DNA of 64,000 nucleotides from Angomonas deanei (lineage: Eukaryota; Euglenozoa; Kinetoplastea; Trypanosomatida; Trypanosomatidae), in the NCBI GenBank assembly GCA_903995115.1, contig LR877159.1:536501-600500 (forward strand), read 5' to 3'. Shown piece after piece: positions 1 through 8,570 of the stretch. A program made the position numbers and the translations under genes. Position 1 is the first letter of the stretch. The number at the start of each line of letters is the position of its first letter. Under the pieces are notes generated by a model. The model was not told the DNA's origin, made no database searches, and was given only the letters and a program-made list of their open reading frames with translations.

Positions 1-110
1 TATAAAAAGTAATCTATTCTTCTTTTTTTTCTCTCTCTCAAAGAAAAAAGAAACTATATGATCTATGCATACCACGTAACAATAAATACTGCCGTAAACA
101 AAAGATACTC

Positions 111-1019
111 TTATATCTTTAGTAACGTCAGTTTAAGATTACTCGAATTGGCCCCAAACGCCTCGGCGAAGTCGCTAAAAGGAACGGGAAGACTTTTAAT
201 GATTTCATCTAATTCCTCCGCACTAGCAATACACTTGTACTCCTCCATGTCCCACATCAGGTCCGCCAGCTCCATGAGGGTGACGGGGATAGCAGTGAGG
301 GACACTAATTGATCTAGAAGACGATCTAGCGTTAAGACACGCACCTCCGGCTCTCCCTCTAGCGTCCACCGCTGAATCTTGGGGGCGGGGGTGTTAGGGG
401 TGATGTTGCCAACCCGGTCGTGCACTAACTGAACATAAAAGTTTGCAATGCCCCTCGCCCGTTGCTGAACGTGATCGCGAACGGCCTGACAGAACCGTTC
501 CTGGTTGGTGTAGTCTATCGACCACTTGGGCCCATCTACATTCTTGCCGAGTGGTGCGCGGAGGACAGACCCCCGCAACTGCTCCGAGGTGCCTTGGTAG
601 GCCAGCGCTAGTCGCATGTGATCGGTGTTCGTGTGACGGGGGTCACGGTAGACCATCGGCCGCGGCTGCTCCATGTTGAGGGGATCCTTGTACTCCGGTG
701 TCACGTTCACCACCTGCACATTCTGGCGTTTGCCCGGTGCATCGCGGACCATGTGTATCCCCACCGGCGTCTCCTCCCGCTTCACCGGCTCCACGTGGCG
801 TATGCCACAAGAAGGGAACTCACGGGTTTGATTAGAGACAACGTTGACGTCTCGACGGGAGAATGGCCGACCCTCTGGTATGGTGTCCACCCCACCGTTG
901 TCTTCCTTGAAGATGTTCAGTGTGCCGTAGTTGCGCCGGAATTGGGCGTCGTCTACTCGACGGGTTGGGCCGTAGAACTGCTCTCTATAAATTGGTTTAC
1001 CGTATTGCGGATAATACAT
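111..1019 (-). CDS. Hypothetical protein, 302 aa
   Basis: I do not recognise a family. The protein begins MYYPQYGKPIYREQF, has a basic, Pro/Arg/Asn-rich first half without obvious secondary structure, and a more helical C-terminal third (about residues 190-300) rich in Leu, Glu and Asp that could be a small folded domain. There is no signal peptide or membrane segment. The frame stays open upstream to 1154, but a pyrimidine-rich tract followed by AG (minus strand, AG at 1044-1043) lies between that upstream ATG and the ATG at 1019. The mature mRNA should therefore start about 24 nt before 1019, which decides the start. It is the last minus-strand gene in the window. The look resembles kinetoplastid cytoskeletal or flagellar proteins, but that is only an impression. 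Confidence 0.75.
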   Translation of the reverse strand: MYYPQYGKPIYREQFYGPTRRVDDAQFRRNYGTLNIFKEDNGGVDTIPEGRPFSRRDVNVVSNQTREFPSCGIRHVEPVKREETPVGIHMVRDAPGKRQNVQVVNVTPEYKDPLNMEQPRPMVYRDPRHTNTDHMRLALAYQGTSEQLRGSVLRAPLGKNVDGPKWSIDYTNQERFCQAVRDHVQQRARGIANFYVQLVHDRVGNITPNTPAPKIQRWTLEGEPEVRVLTLDRLLDQLVSLTAIPVTLMELADLMWDMEEYKCIASAEELDEIIKSLPVPFSDFAEAFGANSSNLKLTLLKI

Positions 1020-1042
1020 GACTCTTCGATTGTGAAATACCA

Positions 1043-1085
1043 CTAAAGTGAGATTGACAGAGGGAGAGAGGGAATAAGAAGGAAG
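1043..1085 (-). promoter_or_regulatory. Spliced-leader acceptor: pyrimidine tract plus AG
   Basis: Read on the minus strand this is a long C/T-rich tract (purine-rich on the plus strand, 1045-1085) ending in CACTTTAG, about 24 nt before the ATG at 1019. This is the normal layout of a trans-splice acceptor and sets the start of the downstream gene. Confidence 0.6.
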
Positions 1086-1239
1086 GTAACCCTTCAGACA
1101 GTTTGATTCAACCGACAATGGATAGGCGGAAGTAAAAAGAAGAACGTTGACCATGAATTACGCAACAAAATATCTTAGAACAGCATCATTATGAAAAAAT
1201 TCCTTGTTCTTTAAATAGTAATAAAAACAAATTATATGA

Positions 1240-4200
1240 TTATACCCAGGGGGATCGGCAGAGGGGGCATATTGTTTGTCCACACGAAGCCCACCACGTC
1301 CCGAGGCAGTACGCGTGAAAGCGGGCATTCTTACAGACAGAGCAACGTTTATCTGGTAGTTTGTGGTTCATGGAATTGACAACGGCAAAGCAAATCGGAC
1401 AAGGTTCTTGACCGTTGAAGTGCGCATCCATGTTTCGGTGGAATAGCTCTACGCACCCCCAGATATCGGAAGTGCCACTGAAGAGCAGCACCGTCATCTT
1501 GAGCACCCACGAGCGCCACTTCTCGGAGGAGATACCATTTTCCCGTGCGGTGGAGGAGTCCACGACTGGCTGGCGGAGGGGGAAGGCTTCGGGGAAGGAG
1601 ATGCGCATGGAAATGGAAACATCTTCCATCTCGTAGGAAAGGTTGATACATTTATGAGGAAAGCTCACCTCCACGGAGAAGTTGTCGTCAAGGGCGAAGG
1701 AGGGCTCCCGGTCTGGACTGTGGCTCATCACGATACGAAGGTTTTCGCTGATAAGAGCGGGCGACACAAACATGGACACAAAATCCACCACTAACGCCGA
1801 AGTCTTTCGCTCGATGGTCTCGAGCCAGTTCTTGACGTACGTGAGGGTATTACCTTTCATCAGATAGGCGAACACCGTCGCGGCGCCCTTCGCCAATTCG
1901 TTTAATTGGTTTTCAGCATTCAATCGTGTGAGAGGGGCCGTGCTGCGACCGATTTGTAATTCATCCCCTTCCAGTTTTTCCTTTCGCAGCACCAAACTAC
2001 CGAGAAACGTTTCTTCCAGACGCTTGCTGCCCTTGTGCGTGGGGGATATCATGAGCACAAAGAGCAGATCCAGCAGCTGGTACACCTCGTCCCGTCTCTC
2101 CCGCGCCGCGGTGGCGTCGGACAGCAGCGCCGCCTCTTCCTCCGTTGGTGGGGTGGACAGATAGATACACCACGACAGGAGATACGGGAAGAGGAGTATC
2201 TTCTGCTTGTGCGTCTTGTTGATCAGTTGGTTGAACCGCTTGAACGTGCTCAGTTTGGCGGGGTTTGACGTGGAGAAGTCTTGTCTGACGGGCTTCAACG
2301 TGTTTTTAGCGATGATGGATCGCATCGCCGCGTGCAGGGGGAACTTGGAGCCAGTGAGTGTCAGGTCTGTCATCATGCAAGCACATCGCAGCACACCGGT
2401 GACGGTCTCAATACCAATCGATTCCATCTTGGAAATGGACGTCGCGTGGAGCCAGGCGTTCGCAAAAGAAAAGACCGTGCTGATCTTTTCTACGCTAATC
2501 TCGGACGCACGGAAGACGGACACGTCAAAGGACGTGATGCTCTGAAGGAAACCCTGTGTGAAGGAGACGACTTTGGCAAACGGCAGGAGGTCCTGGTCCT
2601 TGGTCGTGGTACGTAACTGGGAGATGGCCTCACAGACCACGTCAAAGACGACCAAATTGACGGTGCTTCGCAGCACATCGTCCATACGACTGTGGATGAC
2701 CACGCCATGCCGAGCGAGAACAGCCGCCATCACGACACGACGTAGATAGTCGAAAGAGGCGGGCCCTTCGGGAACCAACTTGTTCGGCGTGTACTTCCGC
2801 AGTCGACCATTGGTGGGCAAGTGGCGTAGCGCATAGCAACGACAGAGCGCGTCGACAATGTGACGGACTAGATTGGAAAAAACGTCCATGTCCATAATTC
2901 TCGTACAACTCAACTCCGCCAGGAGCTCTAGCGCGTCGATTGGCTTCTGTTTCTGTGCAAATTCTATTACTGCCGTCGCCGTCGCCTTCTCCACCACGGG
3001 TAGCGTGTGAATATGCCGGTGAATGATCAAGGTGAGCTTGGCAGTGAGAATATCCCGCGACGGCAGCGTGGCAATCGCCTCCCGTATGACCGTTTCGTTC
3101 TCCTTCGAGACGTTGATCATCATGTTGTCCTTAATATTGTCTGCCGCGCGATCCATCAAACGGAAAAATGTGGTAAAACTCTGCGTGACATGATCTGAAA
3201 TTTTGATGGTGGCGCCAGCCGTACTGAACAGCGTGTCAATCAGTAAAAGAGGAACGCTGCTCATCACGTGTCGGCCGCACAGCAGAAAATTCACGTGGTT
3301 GGATGGTTCCACCACCGCCGCCATGTCTTGTATGACGGCCCCCAGTGTGCACAGCATGTACTCCTTGTCTTGCGACTTGTGTAGTAAGTTAGAAAAGGCA
3401 CTCGCGGCCGACTTCTCCACAAACTCGTCGAACAGGGTAGGAAGTAATTTATCGAACAGTAGTTTCACAATCGATGGGCACAACACCTCCCGTCGTGACG
3501 CAGCTCGCAGCAGGCAAAGAAACAGCTCTGGACGATTGGTCTCATCTACGCCAACGCCGCTGTAGTCCACCAACCGAATGAGCTGAGCCGTTCGCACGGC
3601 ACTCTCAAGGGAAACGTCCAACTCGTTTAGAGCGAAAAAGCCGTCAAAGAGGGGCAAACTCTCGAATCCGTCTTGCCGCGTTGGCACCACAAACAACTTC
3701 CAGAATTCCACATCTTCCACCATTTGCTTGATAAACGAATCACTGGCGAAAGGAACGAGGTACTGTATCTGATGCGTGGCGGCCAAGGAGGACGTCTTTC
3801 CTTCCTCGCTCAGCACGTTGTCCAACATACGGCGAGAGATGCCATCTCTTTCGGTAGTGGGAACGTCGTGAGAGTCCAAGAATGCCGTCACCGTTTCGGT
3901 CAAATCGTTAAAATCCGCCGTCTTTAGGTGATGCCGCTTGTTGCCCATGGCGACCGCTAGGGTGTCCTCCGGGTTTTGAAGGGCAGAACGCACGGCCCGG
4001 ACAGAGACGTACTGCTCGGGGTACAGGCGGGGAGAAACCAATGCACAAAGGTTCACAAAGCCGTCGTAGACTTGGCGAATAAACTCTCCGTCTGAGGCAC
4101 ATTGAAGGAGGGAGCACAGTGGACCGTCCTTCTGCAGTAGGTGGCACCATTCGACGATCATATCGAGCGCCCCACCAGCCTCATTATCGGGCTCGGCCTC

Positions 4201-4245
4201 GCTTTCGTCAGAGTCGCCGCTGGAAGAGGGACTCACTGTCGTCAT
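1240..4245 (-). CDS. LTN1: Listerin (LTN1/RKR1) E3 ubiquitin ligase, C-terminal part
   Basis: Listerin is the E3 of the ribosome quality control complex; it ubiquitinates nascent chains stuck on 60S subunits. This 1001-aa frame ends in a RING (about residues 949-996) starting CPICFAVVNS and ending CPLCRSPWV, with Cys/His spacing and the KLPDKRC element typical of Listerin's C-terminus. The middle is a long helical HEAT-like solenoid, as in the family. The first 38 nt overlap the 722-aa frame at 4208-6376, which carries the Listerin N-terminus, and the sum (about 1720 aa) is a normal Listerin length. The junction is an acidic Ser-rich linker, and there is no spacer or acceptor tract between the frames. 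A single surplus C in the CCC run (4228-4230, minus strand) would explain the split. I think these are two halves of one gene. Confidence 0.88.
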   Translation of the reverse strand: MTTVSPSSSGDSDESEAEPDNEAGGALDMIVEWCHLLQKDGPLCSLLQCASDGEFIRQVYDGFVNLCALVSPRLYPEQYVSVRAVRSALQNPEDTLAVAMGNKRHHLKTADFNDLTETVTAFLDSHDVPTTERDGISRRMLDNVLSEEGKTSSLAATHQIQYLVPFASDSFIKQMVEDVEFWKLFVVPTRQDGFESLPLFDGFFALNELDVSLESAVRTAQLIRLVDYSGVGVDETNRPELFLCLLRAASRREVLCPSIVKLLFDKLLPTLFDEFVEKSAASAFSNLLHKSQDKEYMLCTLGAVIQDMAAVVEPSNHVNFLLCGRHVMSSVPLLLIDTLFSTAGATIKISDHVTQSFTTFFRLMDRAADNIKDNMMINVSKENETVIREAIATLPSRDILTAKLTLIIHRHIHTLPVVEKATATAVIEFAQKQKPIDALELLAELSCTRIMDMDVFSNLVRHIVDALCRCYALRHLPTNGRLRKYTPNKLVPEGPASFDYLRRVVMAAVLARHGVVIHSRMDDVLRSTVNLVVFDVVCEAISQLRTTTKDQDLLPFAKVVSFTQGFLQSITSFDVSVFRASEISVEKISTVFSFANAWLHATSISKMESIGIETVTGVLRCACMMTDLTLTGSKFPLHAAMRSIIAKNTLKPVRQDFSTSNPAKLSTFKRFNQLINKTHKQKILLFPYLLSWCIYLSTPPTEEEAALLSDATAARERRDEVYQLLDLLFVLMISPTHKGSKRLEETFLGSLVLRKEKLEGDELQIGRSTAPLTRLNAENQLNELAKGAATVFAYLMKGNTLTYVKNWLETIERKTSALVVDFVSMFVSPALISENLRIVMSHSPDREPSFALDDNFSVEVSFPHKCINLSYEMEDVSISMRISFPEAFPLRQPVVDSSTARENGISSEKWRSWVLKMTVLLFSGTSDIWGCVELFHRNMDAHFNGQEPCPICFAVVNSMNHKLPDKRCSVCKNARFHAYCLGTWWASCGQTICPLCRSPWV

Positions 4246-6376
4246 TCTCCGAGTCCGTGGATTCTGTAGCCTCCGACGCTTCCTCCGAGTCGCCCTTGTC
4301 CCCCAGACTGGTTGCCGCTGCCGTTAAAGACATGAGCACCGCCCGCTCGATGAGCTGAATCTCCTCCTCTCCCAGAGAATGCTTATTTTTAGCAATGCCC
4401 TCCAGGGCACACTTGATATCGTCGAATTGCGCCTCTTCGCAGGAGGTACAGAGAAACGTCATGGTATTCTCAAAGCTTTGAAGGTAGTGCTCCGTGATGG
4501 CCCCTTTCACCGACTCCTGAACATTGTCGGCCTTGGTTGCCTCCGTGATCCGTTGACTCAGTTCTGGATAACCCCAGCCGAGCGCAATGGGAACAAGGGA
4601 ACGGTTGACCTCTGCCGCCTCCTGGTCTTGGTCACGGAGCTCCTCGGATTGAATGAACTTCACCACGTACTGAACGACGGCGGTGGCGAACTTCTCAGAC
4701 GGTTTGTATCGTCTTGTCTCGCGGAGCAAGTAGCACATATTTTTGCAATCCCCTTCGGCAAGTAGTCGTTCGAGAATGTCTACCAAAAACGACTCCACCA
4801 CCGCCGCCTGTTTGGCACCGTCTGCTTTGGCGCCGACGGACTCGTACAGCCTCCCCACGACGGTGCAGTAAAGGTGTTTGAAGGTGGCCCTCATGGAGGC
4901 ATCCGCGTCGTCGGGTAGCGCTTTAAACGTAGAGGCGTCGTCGTCGCAGAGGATCGTCATGGCCCGGCGGAAATTCACCTCATTTCGTGCAAGTGTCTTG
5001 GAAAGACTTGTGCATAAGACGCCACAGATGGATTCAAAGTAGCGCGCCAACTTTGCCTTATTGTGAAGGATGAGAACCAGGTTGAACACAATGACGGTAA
5101 GCAGTTCCATAGAGTCGTCCCGGTTTATTTCACTGAAACGGAGGCAGTGGAGTTCCCAGCATTCCACTGTAGCAGTGAGGACCACCTGCAATTCACTAGC
5201 GCTAATATTCGGTGTTTCACCCAGTACTCTCAGCTTCTCGACCAGAGCACCGCAAAATTCATCGAGAACCTCGGTGCAGCGGCTGTCTTTTGTGATTTGA
5301 ACAAGGAGAGGCAGGAGGCATGGGAAAATGACTTCGGCCACCTCCGGCTTGTCACAGTTCATGACGCTGTCGATGATCTCGTCGAAGAATCTGGGGGGTA
5401 GACTGTCTATCATCGCCGTCACACCAGTCCGGCACCAGTGAAGGAGAAGCTCCCACGCCCGGGAAACGACATTTACATTTTTATCCGGAAACGAGGCGAC
5501 TAACGCAGAGGAGGCAATCTGGCTCAGCTTTTGGCCACACGGACAGACACAGATCACAGCACGCAGCAGGGACAGCGTAGAGGACCTCACGCGAGGTGTC
5601 TTCTGAAGGAGATATTTCTTTTGGTCTCTCTCCCGCGTCGGGACGAGGAGAGAAAACGTTTCATTATCGGTTACAAAACTCAGAATGGCCTGCTGCGACG
5701 TACTCACGTGCTGCACCATGTACGACAGCGCACCGATCGCGGAAAAGACAACATTCGCCTTGGGATCCAGCTGGTCGTCCTGCAGTCCCTTGCCGCAGGT
5801 TGCCACGCTATCCTCCACTTTCTCGATCGCATGGGCGACGATAGCATCCTTGTACTGTAGCAGAAACTCTGGTCGCTTCTCTGCGCTGAACGCCGCCTCA
5901 AACGCGGCAACCGCCTCACTGCACACACTTTCCTCCATGTCGTTCATGGCCATTACCCAAACACCCGACAATGCAGGGAGTTCATTCACCAACGACTTTT
6001 TAACTTCCTTGCCGTGATTCATGAGCACACTTAGCATTCGAAAGAGAAGGCCGCGCACGACAGGATTAGTGTAAGAGGCGTTTTGGATCACGGCCTCTAC
6101 GATCGAAGGACCGTACGGATAGACGGCGTCGTCGGTGGAGCTCTCGATGCGAGATATCAATTCATTCAGTGCCTTCTGCTTCGTCACATCACTCGACTTT
6201 TGAAGAAGCTTGAGCTGAACGACGATGGCACTTTCATTCTCCTGATCCGTGGCGACCGTAGCCCCGCCGGGTGCAAAACCACCGAGAAAACTCTCTAGCG
6301 CTTCTGCATTGACCCCATTACCAGCCACAAGCGCTTTGGCCGTGCTGCTTTGGGCGGCTTTTGCTCGAGGAGGCAT
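4208..6376 (-). CDS. LTN1: Listerin (LTN1/RKR1) E3 ubiquitin ligase, N-terminal part
   Basis: This 722-aa frame starts MPPRAKAAQSS and contains the Listerin N-terminal signature: a Phe/Gly stretch (ESFLGGFAPGG, near residue 30) followed by a segment of the type LKLLQKSSDVTKQKALNEL, which opens the HEAT solenoid. It stops in an acidic linker (SENDDSESLFQRRL) where the next frame, 1240-4245, takes over with equally acidic sequence (GDSDESEAEPDNE). The change is +1. The N-terminal half of Listerin docks on the 60S subunit with NEMF, while the RING at the other end recruits the E2. The start is the first ATG; just upstream the minus strand is A-rich. If the split were real, the cell would make a Listerin without RING and a RING part without its ribosome anchor. 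Confidence 0.85.
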   Translation of the reverse strand: MPPRAKAAQSSTAKALVAGNGVNAEALESFLGGFAPGGATVATDQENESAIVVQLKLLQKSSDVTKQKALNELISRIESSTDDAVYPYGPSIVEAVIQNASYTNPVVRGLLFRMLSVLMNHGKEVKKSLVNELPALSGVWVMAMNDMEESVCSEAVAAFEAAFSAEKRPEFLLQYKDAIVAHAIEKVEDSVATCGKGLQDDQLDPKANVVFSAIGALSYMVQHVSTSQQAILSFVTDNETFSLLVPTRERDQKKYLLQKTPRVRSSTLSLLRAVICVCPCGQKLSQIASSALVASFPDKNVNVVSRAWELLLHWCRTGVTAMIDSLPPRFFDEIIDSVMNCDKPEVAEVIFPCLLPLLVQITKDSRCTEVLDEFCGALVEKLRVLGETPNISASELQVVLTATVECWELHCLRFSEINRDDSMELLTVIVFNLVLILHNKAKLARYFESICGVLCTSLSKTLARNEVNFRRAMTILCDDDASTFKALPDDADASMRATFKHLYCTVVGRLYESVGAKADGAKQAAVVESFLVDILERLLAEGDCKNMCYLLRETRRYKPSEKFATAVVQYVVKFIQSEELRDQDQEAAEVNRSLVPIALGWGYPELSQRITEATKADNVQESVKGAITEHYLQSFENTMTFLCTSCEEAQFDDIKCALEGIAKNKHSLGEEEIQLIERAVLMSLTAAATSLGDKGDSEEASEATESTDSENDDSESLFQRRL

Positions 6377-6986
6377 TAGTGTATTATTAGTTTTTTTTTT
6401 TTTTTAACTGTTACGCTTACACTAGTAGGGAGAAATAAAAAAAGATTGTGAAGGGAAAGTTCAGTTTGAGAGAACGTAACATCGTCTATAGAATCTTACA
6501 GTCCACTAACGTTACTCGTGGCTTTTCACATAAAACAAAAATACTCTTCGAAAACAGAAAATAAAAATTGCTTCTATGATCGTCTTATTTCCCCTGTTAT
6601 TCTTTATCTTCCTGAAGCAGCAGCAAGAAGTGGGGAAACAAAACAAAAACCAACCATACAAAATAAAACAACACGAAAGAGGAAAAACTACTTATGCATA
6701 GTCTTCTTTCTCCCTTCCGTACTGTTAGATGTAGTGTTGGTATTCTTTTTTTTACTCTTTTTTAAAAAAGGATTATATGTTTCTATGGGAGTCGAATACA
6801 GGATAAGAATAAGCGGCAGCTGTTCCTGAATGGCCAGGACCGACACTAAACTCCAAATGGGTACAATAAACATAAAACATGAGAGTGACAAGAAAAACAA
6901 AACAAACAAACAAACAAAAAAAAGGAAATGATGAACTCTATTATTCTACCGTTGTTTTTGCCTGACGTTGCGTGACTGGTCGACGT
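6377..6986. other. Intergenic spacer
   Basis: 610 bp of AT-rich sequence between the FCP1-like gene's 3' end and the Listerin start. It holds A/T homopolymers and short open frames of low-complexity composition that I regard as chance. No RNA gene was recognised. Confidence 0.6.
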
Positions 6987-8060
6987 CTAATAAGACCAGT
7001 ACTTCATAATCGATCGTGACGGAGGCGTTGTGTTGCACCGAACAAACTCACCGCAAGGGGGTAATTTGAGCGGCGCAATCTCCGACAGTGGTAAACACCT
7101 CCAGGCATCGGGTAGTTGAAGATTCACCGTACGACACAAGTGACCCTCTGATACTAATTTCTCGAGGCCTTCACTAACGGTTTTTCCTTCCGTTGAATTT
7201 TTCAAAAGTGACTCTATCATGTAATACACATTGACCAAAGCGGCATCCTCCTCGTGTCGAAACCCGTGGAAGTCGTCAATCAAAATGGAGTTGCCGCGGT
7301 GAAGTTTGCAGCAATTCGCAGAGTTGTCCACAATCACCACGCGGTCTAGGTCCCTACCGAGCAGGCGCAAATCCTTCGTGTGGACCGGCTCGGTAAACCA
7401 CAGTTTATTGCGGAAAATGAGGTCATCAAAGATGACGCCACTTTCGTGGAGTTGCTCTACCACCGAGGCCGCCGTTTCCTTCGTGGACGCCGTCCACAGC
7501 ACTATTTCCAAATTCTTCTTGTGGCGCAGGGCGTTCAGAACGTGGAGGCAGTAGGGTCGAAGGATGGCCCACTGCAGGTTCGCATTGCGGTTACTGACTA
7601 ACGTCTCGTCGAGGTCAAACACCACCGTGAGGGCCGGCTGCGGCTCGTGCGGCTCTAGGCTCTGAAGTAGGTACTCCTTGTTGAAGAGCACTTTGGCGAT
7701 GGGGTCACACTGTCGGTGCACCTCCACCGAGTCGTCGCGCTCCTTTGTGGGGGTCACGCGCGTGCTCTTGCTCCGGGACGCCGACACCCTGCTCGGTGAG
7801 CGACGCTGAAGGGAAGTGGCCCTCCCTCGTCCTGCCGACGGGGTAAGTCCTGCCGCGCTGCTAGCCGCAGAGGATGGAGTGAGTTTCGTGCTGTTCATAA
7901 GACTGGTGATGCGTCGTGGGGTTTCCGATTTGTTGTGCTTCGTCGCCTCCATGCTTCCGCTCCGGCACGTCCGTAGACGACTTTGCCATAATCCGGAGAG
8001 GCTCTCGGTCCCCCGTCTCACGCTATTATCACAAAAGGATTCGGTCATGCACACACTCAT
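6987..8060 (-). CDS. FCP1/SCP-type (NLI-interacting factor-like) phosphatase
   Basis: A HAD-superfamily protein phosphatase of the FCP1/SCP/Dullard group, which dephosphorylates Ser/Thr, in other eukaryotes often on the RNA polymerase II CTD. The 357-aa protein has a Ser/Arg/Thr-rich, probably disordered N-terminus (1-140) and an FCPH domain at about 143-325. The DxDxT signature is clear (VVFDLDETLVS, Asp149 and Asp151), followed by the LWTAS motif (about 189-193) and the VVIVDNSANC and IDDFHG motifs (about 241-267), which carry the conserved Asp residues. There is no BRCT domain, so it is nearer SCP-type than full FCP1. The first of several ATGs is used; Met5 and Met37 are alternatives. In trypanosomatids the CTD lacks heptad repeats, so the substrate cannot be inferred. 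Confidence 0.85.
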   Translation of the reverse strand: MSVCMTESFCDNSVRRGTESLSGLWQSRLRTCRSGSMEATKHNKSETPRRITSLMNSTKLTPSSAASSAAGLTPSAGRGRATSLQRRSPSRVSASRSKSTRVTPTKERDDSVEVHRQCDPIAKVLFNKEYLLQSLEPHEPQPALTVVFDLDETLVSNRNANLQWAILRPYCLHVLNALRHKKNLEIVLWTASTKETAASVVEQLHESGVIFDDLIFRNKLWFTEPVHTKDLRLLGRDLDRVVIVDNSANCCKLHRGNSILIDDFHGFRHEEDAALVNVYYMIESLLKNSTEGKTVSEGLEKLVSEGHLCRTVNLQLPDAWRCLPLSEIAPLKLPPCGEFVRCNTTPPSRSIMKYWSY

Positions 8061-8570
8061 TCAGTGAATAGTTCTGTATTTCGTAGTTTTAAACAAACGC
8101 AAAAAGGGCTATCGGACAAAAACGAATAGCACTTTCAGTAACTAATATGTTAATATGTTTCAGAAAAACAAATGAAACAATAGTTTGAAAAACTGTCTAT
8201 GTAGTATTCACTTTTCTTTGAAAAAAAAAAAAAGAGAGAAGGTTTAATCAATGTGAGGGGAAACCTCCATTTTTAGAAAACAACAAGGTGGGAAATGAAC
8301 CGTAATGAAACAGAGTATTGCATATTTACTATTGTTTTTATACATCTGTATCAAGAAATCGAGAGATATACATACATATTCAATTTTATTATTATTACCA
8401 TTTTTATTATTACTCTAGTAGTGGCTACATGGCTGGAAAAAAATAAAAAACCCGTAACCAAAATATGTACAGTAAAGGAAGAACAAGAAAAAGAAGAAGA
8501 AGGATGACTTTGATAGCTTGTTATTCTTTCATTAAGTTTTCTCATGTGTCACATTCTTCAGGGACCGCTC
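8061..8570. other. Intergenic spacer
   Basis: 510 bp, strongly AT-rich, with an A13 run near 8221 and (ATT)-like stretches near 8385-8410. I see no credible gene here, only untranslated regions of the neighbours. Confidence 0.6.

Noticed and set aside
618-1046. 142-aa plus-strand frame opposite the first gene
   Set aside because: Antisense to a better frame, no acceptor tract in the right orientation; a shadow of the GC-rich coding region.
4208-4245. Two separate genes (RING protein and HEAT protein) at the Listerin locus
   Set aside because: No spacer or acceptor between them, continuous acidic linker across the overlap, and the sum equals a Listerin.
6518-6829. 103-aa plus-strand frame in the spacer before Listerin
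   Set aside because: Low-complexity sequence (Lys/Phe/Leu-rich) over homopolymers; wrong strand for the transcription unit.
8295-8507. 70-aa plus-strand frame in the FCP1/DNAI1 spacer
   Set aside because: AT-rich low-complexity translation, wrong strand.
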